A DNA stretch of 64,000 nt, taken from contig NC_054390.1 of NCBI RefSeq assembly GCF_001625195.1, positions 6,979,222-7,043,221 of the forward strand. The letters run 5' to 3'. Made by a program: the position numbers and the translations under genes. The DNA comes from Drechmeria coniospora (Eukaryota > Ascomycota > Sordariomycetes > Hypocreales > Ophiocordycipitaceae). Below the pieces are notes generated by a model, which made no database searches, had not been told where the DNA came from, and was given only the letters and a program-made list of their open reading frames with translations. Shown piece after piece: positions 1 to 11,944 of this stretch. How positions within the stretch are numbered: the first letter of the stretch is position 1; each line of letters starts with the position of its first letter.

Positions 1-1390
1 AGGCGTACTCCTCCACGGCCGGCTCCTCGGCCACGAGCGTGACCGTCTTTTTCTTCTGCAGCTCAGCATCGATGCGGTTCCGGACCTCTTCTTCAAATCG
101 CTTATTCAGCCGGTCGACCTCGGCGTTGACGAGCCGGTCAATTTCGAGTCGGGCCTTGACCTCCCATTCACGGCGCACGCAGGCGTCGACCTCGTCGCGC
201 ACGAGGTCCTTTTCCCGATCTATCGTCGCCAGCCTGTCCTCGAGCTCCTTTTCCTTCCGCTTGACCGAGTCTTCCCTCGCCTTGAGCGACTTATTCAGGT
301 CGACGACCTCCTTCTCCTTGCGCATCAGTCTCACCACGGGCAAGTCCAACAACTGCGCCGTGTCGGGCCGTCGATCGGGGTTCACCCGCAGGCAATCCTT
401 GATCACCTGGAAAAGCTCGGGCGAGTAGATGGCCGGTAACGGCGCCACCCTGCCTTCCTTGATCTTCTGAACGAGCTGGAAGTGCGTCTTGGCGTTGAAC
501 GGCGGCTCGCGTGAGCAGAGCTCGTACATGATGCAGCCGAGCGACCAAATGTCCGACTTGAGGGTGTATTTTTCGGCCGCGCAGATCTCCGGAGACATGT
601 AGAAGGGGGTGCCGACGTAGGTAGAGGCGAAGTCGTGCGACTTGATCATCTTGGAAAGGCCAAAGTCACCGAGCTTCACCGAGTTGTCCTCGCCAAGAAA
701 CACTGCGTCCCCGTACCTTCCGTCAGCCTTGTTTTTGCCACTCGACTGCGCAACAGGGCAGTGAGATACTGGGAGAGTGAGCGGGGGGGGGAACGTACCA
801 TTCTCGGGCTTTAGATCTCGATGGAGAATCGTCATGGTGCCTGCCGGAACCTTCGGGCTCGCGCTGGCGGTGCCCTGCGCCAGGCCTAGCACGTTTGCTC
901 CGACGTCGGGGGGGTCGACACCGTAGTGGCAGCGATACAAGGCCATGACGAGCTGGCTAAAGATGCTCCAGACAAAGCTCTCCTGCGCGTGCTGGCCCTT
1001 GAGCTGCAGGTCCTTGATGACGCGGCCGAGGTCGCCGTTGCCGCAGTACTCCATGTACAGATGCAGATCCTGGCTGAGTTTGAGGTGTTCGCGGTGGTAG
1101 TATGCGACGATGTTGGCATGCCGGAGGTGGGAGAGGATCTGGAACTCGGCGTGGAGCTGCTCGCGCTCCTTCTGGGACATTCGCAAGTAGGAGATCTCCT
1201 TGCGGCACATGATGAAGCCATCTTCCTTGCGTCGCACCTTGCGGATGATGCCAAAGGAGCCATGGCCTGGGAGAAGACCGATCCCGTCAGATCGTCGTCA
1301 TGCGGAGGGGAGGGAGGGGGGGCGCAAGCGGCTGGCCGACTCACCAATCTTCTCCAACGTGTCGTACTTGCTCTCGGACGACATCGACAT
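1..1390 (-). CDS. nimA: NIMA-family Ser/Thr protein kinase, 3' end outside window
   Basis: Mitotic serine/threonine kinase of the NIMA/NEK family (fungal nimA, yeast KIN3). I read three exons: 1390-1345, 1266-799 and 702 to the window edge, with introns 1344-1267 and 798-703, both GT-AG. About 405 residues are visible. The kinase domain starts near residue 10 with the loop GHGSFG (16-21) and lysine 38 (CRKEIS). It continues with HRDLKPEN interrupted by intron 2, then GDFGLSK and the activation segment STYVGTPFYMSPE. The domain ends near residue 300. It is followed by a strongly charged Lys/Glu/Arg coiled coil, as in NIMA proteins. The start ATG lies 15 codons before the glycine loop, which fits the family. 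Seen: domains and splice sites. Known: NIMA kinases promote entry to mitosis. The C-terminal tail is missing here. Confidence 0.93.
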
Positions 1391-2224
1391 GGTGGACCGT
1401 TCTGTTCACGCCCTTGGTTCTTCACGACGCCAGCGTTATTTATCGTTGCCACCCTGCGCCCATAGAAGCCCACGAGGTGCTCAAACTGCGCAGCAGCTGG
1501 AGTCGCACTGCATGCGCCAGGCGGAAGGACGGTCGATGCGGTGATCGAGCGGGCCTTCTGCTGCAAAAAAAAAAAATAGGCCTGCTATGGTTAGTATCCG
1601 TGTTACGTCTATCGTGTGTCGTGTATCCGGGTGAAGCCTGCGATCGTTGGTGAAGTTGCTTGCTGTTGTTGATGCACCGTAGGAAGGAGAGGAGGAGAAG
1701 GTTGGGTTTTGCCTACAGCGCAGGTCCAGTCTTGGCTGGGGTTAGATTGAGCACTGAACTGACCGGCTAATATTGAGGGAAGAGTGTCAGCGCTGTAGCA
1801 TGAGCTCACCCCAGTCGTTTGCATCCGTTGCGCTCGGCCGACTGGTTGCCAGGGGTCAACGACACCTCGTCACCACGGCAACCGTTACATGCAGGGATTC
1901 ATTTCATCTGCGCCACACCCTCTTGTGGGGCACTGCGGCCGCGCCACAGCTGTCAACCAGTCCATTGGCAACGGTCGGCCTAGTCGGATCTTTTTTTGCT
2001 TTGTCATCATTTGGTCAAACGTGACGACATGCGTCTATTCGTTCGTCCGTTCGTCCATCGACTGCAACCATCTCCGGATTCCGATCTCATCTTATGAATC
2101 AATAGATAGGTCCTCGGTGCATTACCTAGTTGTCAGCCCGTCTCATGCTTTCCCCGCACACCTTCTTGTCATTTCCTATTAAGTCATTTGTTTGTCGGTT
2201 GTTCCCGTAAATCTAGACCTGGAC
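1391..2224. other. Intergenic region between divergent nimA and ankyrin-BTB genes
   Basis: This 834-base spacer lies between two genes transcribed away from each other, so it should hold both promoters. It contains an A tract near 1565-1576 and several T-rich runs (near 1991 and 2034-2060). I see no convincing ORF, RNA gene or repeat in it. Confidence 0.6.
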
Positions 2225-4331
2225 ATGTTGCACCCCAAGTACGACAAGTACGGGTTAAAAAGCAAGCTTGACGGTAGCAACGAAAATCCGCTCGATCAAA
2301 GCCCGCAGTTTGATGAGTTCCTGCTGGCCTGTCGCCACGGCGATCTGCCCAAATGTCAGGAGCTCATCGACCTCGGCGTCAACATCAACGGCAAGGACAA
2401 GTTTGACTACACGCCACTCATTATTGTACGTCCGGACATTCCCGACTAGCCTCGACTGCACTGCTCGGGGTGCCCGACGATCTGGCGTTGACCACCGCGA
2501 TGGCATAGGCCAGCTTGTGTGGCCATTACGAACTTGTGCAGCTGCTTCTAGAGTCGGGTACGTCATTGTTTCCCTCGCATCCGTATTTCACTCGTCAATG
2601 TTTGCACACTCCGCTGACTGATTCCGTCCTCCAGGCGCACTGGCGGAGAGAAACACGTTCCAGGGAGAACGATGCATCTATAATGCGCTGAATGATCGAA
2701 TACGACAGCTCTTGCTCCAGTACGACTTTTCCAAGACATCAAACCCGTACGTGTACTGGTCGACCCACATCACCGGCCTGCTCGCTCGTACGAACCCCCA
2801 AACCTCGGACATATCCCTTGTCGCCGGCTCACACACCTTCCGCCTGCACAAGTTCCTCCTCGCTTCCCGCACGCACTACTTCCGCCGCGAGCTCGAGGTC
2901 CTACCCGAGACGGAGTCATGGAGATTTCCACCAAACGTTCCCCTCGACGCCGTCCACCTGTTCCTGCGATATCTCTATCTTGGCGATCTCCCCCGCGATC
3001 TCGTCCCTGCCGGCGGCCTCGCGTCGAAAGAGGGGATCGCGAAGGCGCTGGATGATATCAGCCATGATCTTGGCATTGAAACACTCTGGGACGCCTTCAT
3101 GGCAGGTGGCGACCGCCGGCTTGCACGCCAGCGGTTCCAGGACGAGGAGCACCGCGCGCTGCAACAGGTGGACGAATTTTTCCACCGCAACGTGCTCGGT
3201 AGAAAGGTCGTCGTCGACTTGGAGCGGGTGGACGATGTCAAGTGGGAGTACAACAATCCGGCCTTTGCGGACGTCTTTCTCAGGGCAGACGAGCAGAAGT
3301 TCACGCTTGATGAGGAAATCAACGGTGCACAGGAGAAGGCGGTGCTCGACAGCCGAGGCATACCACTCGACTCGGTCGCAGAGGGGAATTTCAGGCCACC
3401 CAGTCAGTCGGTGCTCTACCCTGTACACAAAGCTATGCTCATCCGCAGCGAGTACTTTGACCGCATGTTCTCGGGCGAATACGTCGAGGCCCAACGGTCG
3501 ACACATCTCATCGTCGTCAAAGTCGACTGCTCGCCTGCCGTGCTCGAGCTTGTCCTCAGCTTCCTGTATACGGAGAAGACAAACTGCCCCCTGGAACACG
3601 CTCTCGACCTGCTCTACGCCGCCGACATGCTCTTCATAGACAGACTCAAGACGAAGGCTGCCGTGGCCATCAGCACGCTTGGTAGCGGTCGAAGCAACGT
3701 GCTTGTCGACAGAACGCACCCTGCCGGCAGCAGAACCCATGGCAAGGCCGAAAAACCGGCCGATGCGGTTGATTTGGAGCCAATAAACATCTACGACGTC
3801 ATTCACGCTGCCTGGGACCTGCGCGTCCAGCGTCTCGAGGAATTTTCTGCGCGCTATCTTGCCACGCGCCTCGAGGACTACATCGATGACCCCGATTTCC
3901 AGGAGCTCATCCGCGAAAGCGCTGCGCGCATCCGCCTCCGCGAAGAGACGGACACCATCGAACTGCTCGACGACATACGCTACTACCTGTCGGAGCGCTT
4001 CCGTCTGCGCTTCGAGGATGCCGGTCTCGATGAGATGCTGACAGGAGATGGCGAATCCATTTCTTCGCAGGAGTCTACCCTCGACGCGGCCCATGATCGT
4101 TCGGGCGCTGTAATTGCTGGCCAGGTTGATGCCTCAGAACATGCGCCCGACGGTGGGACAGAGAAGGGGGTGGCAGGTGGTGGTGGTGGTGGTGCTGCTG
4201 CTGCTGCTGCTGCTGTGCTCACACTGGACGGCCGCACGGCCGAGGACGAGTTCGCCTCCGATTTCATCAACTACCAGATCCTACTGGACAAAATTGACGC
4301 CATGCTGGAACGATTACAGCTTGATGCTTAA
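2225..4331 (+). CDS. Ankyrin repeat and double BTB/POZ domain protein
   Basis: Conserved fungal ankyrin-BTB protein of the ABTB1 type (similar in layout to yeast YIL001W). Exons are 2225-2425, 2509-2557 and 2635-4331, giving 648 residues. The middle exon is only 49 bases and encodes the end of an ankyrin repeat (ASLCGHYELVQLLLESG). Residues about 29-110 form the ankyrin part. A first BTB domain starts near residue 140 (SDISLVAGSHTFRLHKFLLA) and a second near 340 (LYPVHKAMLIRSEYFDRMF). The C-terminal third is helical and charged, with a Gly/Ala homopolymer patch encoded near 4179-4216. Known: ABTB1-like proteins are proposed adaptors for cullin-3 ubiquitin ligases; that role here is inference. 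The first in-frame ATG after an upstream stop was chosen; a further 5' exon cannot be excluded. Confidence 0.88.
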
Positions 4332-4591
4332 CCCGAAAAGATTTCGAAGGCACAGTAAGTTTGTGGATGAGTTTATTTATCGCACTTGCATCTGTGATGT
4401 ACCCCGATATGGAATCGATCGACATTATGCCAGTACTTTGTCACCGTCCATCACAACGTTTAACTAGAATATATTACGAGCTACGGCCTGGCGGGTTCAT
4501 ATGCATATCCACTTTCTGTCCTTACGTGTCTGCACTGCGTCAAATAGTCCATGATCCGTCGTCCAGGTCAAATAAAGACTGTCAATCGCAT

Positions 4592-7126
4592 TCAATAGGG
4601 CACAATCTTGATCCTCGCTAGCAGCGACTCCGGAAGCTCTTCTTCTTTGACCAGGCCCATCTGCAAGACGTCGCCCCAGAAGAACATGGCACGCTCCTGA
4701 GCATAGCCCAGATAGTCGAACTCGTCGGCGCCAATGCCCTGCTCGGCCTCGAGCGTTTCCTTCTCAGAAAGGGGTTCATAGTTTGCATCCAGCCCAGGTA
4801 CCTTGGCCTGGACGATGCCCCAAGCTACCCACTGCGCGCTGTTTCCCGGTCGCCACAAACGCGCCTCCTCCAGAAGTTCACTGACTTGCTTTTCGGTTTG
4901 CTCATCGTGGTCGCGCTCGGCGGCACCCCAACCGCCAGGAGGAGCCCGTGCGTCGAGCATGAAGTCGATGATGGAGCTCGAGGATGCGGTTGGCACGAGT
5001 GGCGGGGTGCTGACGACGCCGCTATCCGCCGGACGGATGCGCGGCGTCAGGCTGGCGTTGGGAAACTGCGAACGGTGGTCAACGTAGGCCTTGATGAAAC
5101 GCTTCTGCTCCTCGAGCGTTGGGTAGTTGGTGGTGTTGCAGACATGAGGCCTGGCGAGGTCGTGGTAGTTGTACGCCCACTCGGTGAAGTGGTTGGCAAA
5201 CTCTAGGCCTGGCGTGTTGGCGGCGGCGTACTCAAAGTCGATGACGATGAGCTGCTTGTGCTTGTTGGCGGCCTGGAGAAGCGGCGACTTTTCGTCGTCG
5301 GGCCGGAAACGAAGGATGTTGCCGTATTGTGTCTAACTGGGTCAATACACAGCATCAATGGTAGGGGTTTCACCGGGGTACGCTTACGTCGCTATGTGCG
5401 AAGACAAGGCGATCTTTGACTGTCTTCTCGTCCTTGTATGAACTTTCCAGAAAGGACCGGTACTTGGTGACGATGTCCAGGAACTGAGGCCATGGCACGC
5501 CACAGACGTGGCCGTTCGACATCCAGGCGTGCGCTACGGAGTCGGCACGACCGGAGTCAACGCCAGCCTCCAGTTGGGCATCGAGGAACTTGGTGATCTT
5601 GGCCACATTGTCTAGCCACTGGTCCCAGTTCTTCCAAACTCCGGCGCCGTTCTCCCGCTCGCTCGGCAGCAAGTCGATGCCGTCGTGAAGCTCTCTCATC
5701 CGCTTCGCAATCTGCCTCGAAGTCTCCGGCTCGCGGAGATCAGACCAGTTGAGCGTGATGGCGTTGAAGTACTGCTCGAAGCGGCCGTTCCGGAAGGTTC
5801 CGAGCAGGCGAGGGCCGATCTTCTTTCGGGCCAGTCGCTGGAGAACCTTGAGCTCGTTATCGCGGTCGATGAGATGCTCCACTTGGGGACCGTATATGCG
5901 GAGAAGCAACTTGGGCGGCGGCTTCTTGCCGTCGACTTCGGTCATCTCCTTTGGGGGCGTGACGACGTAAACGGCATTCGTCAAGGCGCCGCTCAGGCGC
6001 TCGACGACGATGGCCGTGCCGCTCTCGAGCGGTACACGTCTCCATCCCTTGAGCCTCAGGGTGTGGGCAATGCGGATGATTTCGTTCTTGAAGCTCAGCC
6101 AGGCCTCACGCTCCTTTTCCGCCTTCTCATCCAAGTCATCTGTGGTGACGCCACCTCCGGAGTAGCCGAGCGTCTTGGAGTTGTCCAGCCAGGCATCGCA
6201 GTCGGGCACGATGGCGTCGCCGTCGACGTAGTCGGTATCTGACGAAGCGGCGCGTTGGAAGGGGGGTCTGCGTTTCGGACGAGAGACTTTGGGGGCATGC
6301 TTGGGGATCGAAGTGAGACCGAGTTGGGCCATGGAGTCGGCCAAGATGCTCTCCAGTCTGCCTAGGGAGACGTCACTAGACTGGGAATCGACGGAGGGGG
6401 AGCGTTGGCGGCCGGAAATGGGATCGACGGCAGCTTGATGCTGGTCAACCGGGGGAGATTTGGATTTTCGTCGGTGCGTCGGTTTCTTTCTCCGAACGGC
6501 AGCCTTCTGCTTCTCACGCTCCAACCATTCTCCGACCTGGGCCAGCAGCTTCTCGCCGTAGTGCTGGCTACGGTGGTGGCTTTGATGGTGATGTTGAGAG
6601 CCCAGTTGGGCCTGCTCTTCAGCAGCGTGCACGGCGGAGGAGGCATCACTGGCGCAGGCCCGAGGCGAAGCAGCCGAGAGAGGAGAGAATGTGGACTTGG
6701 CTCCGTGGCGGCGAAAGGAGCTGGCACGGAAGCGCCGCGGCGGCTGGGCTTCAACGTCGGGGAACGGCTCAGAGCTGGGTTCGGCAATCTGGACGGCTAC
6801 AGCCACGATGTGAGCTTACGTTTGTTGACTTCCAAAGGGTATTGCGACGGGAGAGGGACGAGGGACTCGAGGAGCAGGGGAAAAGGATAGAAGTAGCATC
6901 GGCATCGCCGAGAATCATCGCTGATGCTCACCGTGCCATGACACCATCAGGCACGGCGCCACAAGGCAGGATGCTCATCCACGCACAATCTCACGCCGAC
7001 CAGACGAACGGACGTACCTTTGATGGAGCCGTTCGAGTAAGCAGCATCGTCGTCCGACTTCAACGCCGATCGGAGCGCCGCTGGAGCAGAGGACGTGGCC
7101 ACGGGAAAGGGCGCAGCATCGGACAT
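4592..7126 (-). CDS. Choline/ethanolamine kinase
   Basis: ATP-dependent kinase that phosphorylates choline and/or ethanolamine, the first step of the Kennedy pathway for phosphatidylcholine and phosphatidylethanolamine. Exons are 7126-7018, 6796-5388 and 5332-4592 (752 residues). The first 250 residues are a low-complexity, Ser/His/basic extension typical of filamentous fungi. The catalytic half carries the Brenner motif HSDTQYGN (near 504-511, form HxDxxxxN), which is joined across intron 2, and the choline kinase motif starting IDFEYAAANTPG near 537. Both splice junctions restore these conserved motifs, which supports the model. The first exon encodes a short lead (MSDAAPFPVATSS). Substrate preference cannot be read from the sequence. 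It converges with the ankyrin-BTB gene, with 260 bases between stop codons. Confidence 0.93.
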
Positions 7127-9070
7127 GGTTTTGTTTATTTGTCGCGATGCGACGAAGCTCGACTGCAGCGTGGGGTCTCGGGTCGACGACGGAAGCGTCT
7201 GCGTCTTGTGGGCGAGCGAGGGCAGGGTGTACAGTGCACAGTGCAGTAGGCGATGGAGATCGATGGAGGGTCGGGGACGGGATGGAGAGATTACAATGGA
7301 GAGGTTGAGATGCGGGACAGGGTGGCAACCCGAGGATATCGTCGGCTGATGAATGGTCGTAACCGCCAGCCTGTTCTGCTTGCACAAGAACGAGTGGTCA
7401 GCCAACAGAGCAGCTTCATTCGTTGGGTAAACGGGCGGGCGGGCGGGCTAGCAAAGGGGCCGCAGAAACTTGGACTCACCGATTATCTGCGTCGTTATTC
7501 TGCGGACGACGACAACAGACGCTGCAGTCGGCTGTCTGTTGAAGAGAGATGGTCAATGTTCCTCAGGTTTGATCGAGCAGCGAGAGGGGAGGCAAACGGT
7601 TATGAAGGAAGGGTCGAGGCGGACATGGCATGGGTATTACTCGTTCTCCACCATGTAGATGTACATGTCTGAGCACTTGCCTATCGGCGTACTGCTCCTG
7701 CATCAATGCACACAGGTACTCCGCACTGTACTCCGTATCTGTACCTAAGTACTTTGTATGGCACTGTACTGTACATGCAAGTGCAGCATGTCGGTAGTAA
7801 TTAGTTCAAGTAGAGGTGTACGTTGTACTGCACATGAGAAGTACATGTACCAACTGGCTTGCACCTGCATGTGACCGTCTGCGAAGGACGCCCCAGATTA
7901 CTACCTACGTAAGTGTGCTCCGTACAAGTATTATTAGTGCTGGTGAACAAATGTGCTAGCGGTGGGGGTGGGGGCGGGTACCTCGTTAGCGAAGCTACAC
8001 CTACGGCGTACAAGTGCTTAAAGCACATGTACTTAACAGTTGTACTGTACTGAGTACCCCTACCCAGTGCTGTACTTGGAGTATTTCCAGTGCATTTACT
8101 TGCAGGGGTACTCCGTACTCCGTACGGAGTTCTTACTTGGGTATTACTCTTGGATACGAGTGTGGAGCAAGACATTGACAGGTAAGTACTGTTAGTACTA
8201 GCACATACAAGTACATGTAATTCCATGCACACATGCACTGAAGGTACTACACTGCATACACACGTACCAGGTATTACCGTACACCTACCGACAACTACGT
8301 GCACAACTACTCCGTACCGTGCTTACACTTATTTACTGTGCAGTGTACGGAGTAATTAATCCGTACTGTAGGTACATGTGAGAAAGTACGGAGTATCTAC
8401 GGAGAAGTAAGTACTTACAGTATACCATACAGTAAATGGAGAAACAACTTGCAAGTGCACCGACGATAACGGACGGGTTCTGTGCCTATATTCGGCACCA
8501 GTATCCGCAAGTCGGGAACACCATCATCGATGGGCCCGCCTAAAATATCCGCCCGGCTCCAGCGCCGAAGGAGTACCCTTATCTTCTCGCGATTAATTTC
8601 CAAGTAATTACACCGTACGGAGTGCAAGTATTCACATCAGCGGACTCGACCGACCGAGATGCCTTTGCTGGGGCACTGCCTGACGTTTCATCGAGGGTGG
8701 CCGAGAAATTGGTCGAGACAATTGGTTGAGAAGTTTGAAGAGGCCACCTTGCCATAGTCACATGCACTTACTTACTTACACCTACTGTACTCGAACCACA
8801 GTCTCGAGAACTACCCAGGTCTCCAGACGCGAGTTGCGTCATACTTGCACGTGTGCTCGACCCGCCAGAAGTGTCCAACACAAGCTCCTTGCCCACCCTA
8901 CGAGTAGGTAAGGAGCCAAACAGCATGCAGCGATAAACTCAAGGCAAAGGCCTCTTGACGAAAGGGGAATGAAACCCCTGATGAGCACAAATGGCTCCCT
9001 CTGGCTTGAATCTCCTCGAGTCAATGTCCAAAGGACGATGGGCAGTTGGCAAGGCCGATTCCATCTCGCC
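7127..9070. other. Intergenic region upstream of choline kinase, repeat-rich in the middle
   Basis: This spacer of about 1.9 kb has no credible gene. The part next to choline kinase (7127-7650) is ordinary and probably holds its promoter. Positions about 7660-8420 are a dense cluster of GTAC/ACTCCGTA words (separate entry). A thinner scatter continues to about 8640, and 8640-9070 returns to ordinary composition as the 3' flank of the HAD gene. Short ORFs on both strands lack codon bias and domains. Confidence 0.6.
7660..8420. repeat. GTAC/ACTCCGTA word cluster 1
   Basis: Low-complexity intergenic DNA made of recurring short words: GTAC, AAGTAC, TACATGTA, ACTCCGTA and its complement TACGGAGT. 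A perfect 14-base palindrome, ACTCCGTACGGAGT, lies near 8117-8130. There is no long terminal repeat, target duplication or ORF that would make this a normal transposon. Confidence 0.75.
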
Positions 9071-10637
9071 TCATGGCTCGCTCGTAAGCCATTCTTTCGT
9101 CGCATCGACACCTTCGTTCCGAAGCGCCCAGACGATGCCGTCGACGACGTCATCCACCACCACCGTCGGCTTGTACTTTGGTTCCCTCTCGGCGCTCGTC
9201 TCCCGCCAGACGCCCGTCCGGACGAGAATGGACAGCCATTCGGTGCCGTCGGCGGGCTCGAACTCGTTCGCACCACGGATGTCGCTCTCGGGGTTGTCGC
9301 CGATCATGTACACGCGCCGGAGGGTCTGCTTCGTCCTGCCGCCGGAGGCGCCTGCCGTCGGGCACATGTCCGAGTAGTAGTGCAGCAGCCGGTCGTGCGC
9401 GTAGTCGTACGTGAACTTGGACGGCTTGCCGAGCGCGTTGAATCGCAGCTCTCCGGCCCCGGAGGTGACGGCGGACCAGACGCCCTTGAGGGCCTCGACG
9501 AAGGCGCCGGTCCCGAAACGGTTGACCGGGTACTCCGTCTTCCAGAAGAGGTCGAGGTTGGATATCCAGAGGGGCGGCTGGCCGTCCTGCTGCCAGCCGT
9601 TGTTCGGCAGCGAGCCGTCGCCGTTCTTGGCCGAGATGGTGCCCAGGTAGCCCTCGCGCGAGACGAGCAGGTCGTGGATGACCTGTATGTCGAGGGACCA
9701 GTCGCGAGGATCGTTCCAGACGAAAATCTGGTCAATCTTGAGCGCGTTGGGCGGGATCTCGGCGGCGTACGAGTCCGTGATGCTGGATGCCGACTTGCCA
9801 TCGGAGAGCGGTCGAAAGGTGGCGTGCAGGCTGTCCTTGAGGTTATCGAACGGGTAGAGCTTGTCGTTGGCGTGGATCAAGTCGGCCGGCGTCACCGCCC
9901 TCCCGAAGCCGTATCTGGCTCGGGCGGTTCGCGTCAGCGCGCGCACGACGGCAAGGGCGCACGCGGGAGCGGGCCGGAGCGTCACTCACTCGTTGGCAAC
10001 GCTGCGAGCCCTCTCCGGGTGGGAGCCCGTGATGAGGACCGTCTGCTGCTTAAGACCCTCCTCCCAGCCGCGCATGGGCGTGTGCGAGACGATGACCCTG
10101 TCGCGGATCACGTCCTCGTGCTGTGACATCTGCAGCCGCTCCGCCAGCGACTTGACCTTGGCGCTCTCGTGTGCGCCGCCGCCGTTGGTGAGGAAGACGT
10201 AGCGGATGCCGTGAGAGCAGAGCCGGCGCAGCATCTCCCTCGCGCCGGGAATGCCCCGGTGGCCTTGGTAGAGGACGCCATCGATGCTGCGGTACGTCAG
10301 TGACGTGATCGTCGCCCTCCCACCCATCCGACTTCTTGCATTGCGCTTACTCGAACGCGAAGGCGACATCGGAGAAGGCCTGGTGAGAGGGATCCGCAAC
10401 GGATGACTTGGCCATCTCGCAGCTGGCCCTTGGCTCCCATTCATTTCTCTCGCTCAGCGTCGCTGACGACTGATAAAACCGTCTGCTCCGGGTCCATGGC
10501 GGTGATGGCAGTCGACGCCCGCGGGAAGATGGAGCCAGTCCTGTCCGGTGCGTCGTCGCCCAGGCTGTTGCCGTTGGCGATGCTAAGCCTGAGGCGAGTC
10601 CCGAGGACCACCGCACCCAGCGGCGGGCACAGGCCAT
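9071..10637 (-). CDS. HAD-superfamily (subclass IIA, CECR5-type) protein, probably mitochondrial
   Basis: Member of the HAD hydrolase subclass IIA family that includes human CECR5/HDHD5 and yeast YKR070W. Exons are 10637-10351, 10286-9990 and 9914-9071 (475 residues). Intron 1 splits the nucleophile motif and splicing restores FAFDIDGVLY. FLTNGGG is motif II, and GDNPESDIRGANE is the C-terminal acidic motif IV. The ATG at 10637 gives about 60 residues with many Arg/Ser and no acidic residue, ending near RRFYQSSATLSE, which resembles a mitochondrial presequence with an R-x-F-type cleavage site. An alternative start at 10415 would remove this peptide. Known: family members are mitochondrial and their substrate is unclear. 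A second copy of the family is at 49663-51124. Confidence 0.88.
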
Positions 10638-10739
10638 GGTACTCTCAAGGCTGATGAATTCTTGGTCGCCGTGGCATTCGAATCGGGGCGTGGGGAGAAA
10701 GAGCTGTGACGGTGCCGGATTTTACCCTGTGCCAGTGCA

Positions 10740-11470
10740 CTTGTGCTACATACTACAGTACGTATTGATATTTCGAAGCTTGAACCCGCAGAGAGCTGCA
10801 GCTCGGAACTGTGACAAGTACAAGTACAAGTACAAGTACAAGTACAAGTACAAGTACTGTACAGTAGGAACTCGTAACATTTTACAGTAATACTCCGGAG
10901 ATGTGCGTCCTTTGGTACTGTGTACCTAGCTAGTACCTACTAGGTAGACAGATGTACATTGTACCTGCAGCAAATGGACATACGCCGTACTCCGTAGCTG
11001 CATGTACTTACTCCGGACGGAGTACGGAGTATTACAAGTAATATTAATACTGCCTATGCTTACGGAGTATAGTAAGTCAATGGGGGCCGTTGAGTGACGG
11101 CACAACCCGCAACGCCACTGTACGTTGTACTTACAAGTACACCTACTTACTTACATGTACTCCGTAAGTATGTGCGGATTACTGGCATGTACATGTACGG
11201 AGGGCATACATGGATACGGAGTGAAGTTCTGTACTCCGGACTTGTACACAGAGTATGTTTTTGCAAGTAATTCCATGCAAGTACGGAGTACGCCTATGGA
11301 GTACAAATATAATATAATTGTACATACAGTACTTACATGCATGTACTTACCTATAAGTACGAAGTCGCATCATCTTCACGTGGAGGCCTCGTGTCGTTCA
11401 ATTTGTACCAGGTAATAACCCCTAGTACAGTACGGAGTGCTCCGAACTTACAGTACTTATTTATTATGCG
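10740..11470. repeat. GTAC/ACTCCGTA word cluster 2
   Basis: Dense mixture of GTAC, CTTACAAGTA, TACATGTAC and ACTCCGTA/TACGGAGT. It includes overlapping TACGGAGTACGGAGT-type strings near 11018-11030 (CTCCGGACGGAGTACGGAGT) and runs such as ACTTACTTACATGTAC near 11146-11161. No ORF with coding character is present. Confidence 0.75.
10814..10855. repeat. Hexanucleotide microsatellite (ACAAGT)7
   Basis: Seven uninterrupted copies of ACAAGT, the same word that recurs singly throughout the intergenic clusters of this window. The array therefore looks like a local expansion of the cluster vocabulary. Confidence 0.95.
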
Positions 11471-11944
11471 TACTTCAGTACCTGTACAGCACTGGCAGAG
11501 CATTTGTCCACATACCGTCTTGTTCGTATATTACGAATAGGCACTCCAGCAGCTTGAATTACATCAAGTGCATCAATGACACAGTAGCATTCCAAGTGCG
11601 GCATATGCCCAAGGTATAAACCTGGTAGTTGTACGTCGTGTTGCCTACAGGGTAGCCAAAGAGAGTACGTGCACGCGCAAGTCCTCGAACAGGATGGCTT
11701 CGCTGCCAGCGACATCAGCCAATGAGGTACTTGCAATTACTAGACGGCCGGAGACCTGCTTCACTGCCTTGACCGAAAACTGCGCCCGCTGTTCCCATTC
11801 GAGGCCATGTGGTGATGGAGGGGCATTGAATTGAGTCGAGGCGCCACAAGGCCAACCACATGGCGTTCCCTAATTGTACATGCATTTACATTTCATTTTA
11901 CACCCACCGCGTCGCCGCTTTTTGATAACACCCATCTACTCATG

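Larger units (their letters stand above)
10638..11944. other. Intergenic region between HAD gene and SCO1
   Basis: This is a 1.3-kb spacer. It begins with the 5' flank of the HAD gene. From about 10740 to 11470 it is repeat-word DNA, including a hexamer array (both listed separately). The final 470 bases are ordinary 3' flank of SCO1. No gene is supported. Confidence 0.6.

Noticed and set aside
7660..8420. CRISPR-like or MITE explanation for the word clusters
   Set aside because: There are no regular repeats with unique spacers of fixed length, and no terminal inverted repeats or target duplications bounding the clusters. A eukaryotic genome also makes CRISPR implausible.
8969..10126. 385-codon ORF antisense to the first HAD gene
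   Set aside because: The minus strand has complete HAD motifs and matching introns; the plus-strand frame is a shadow.
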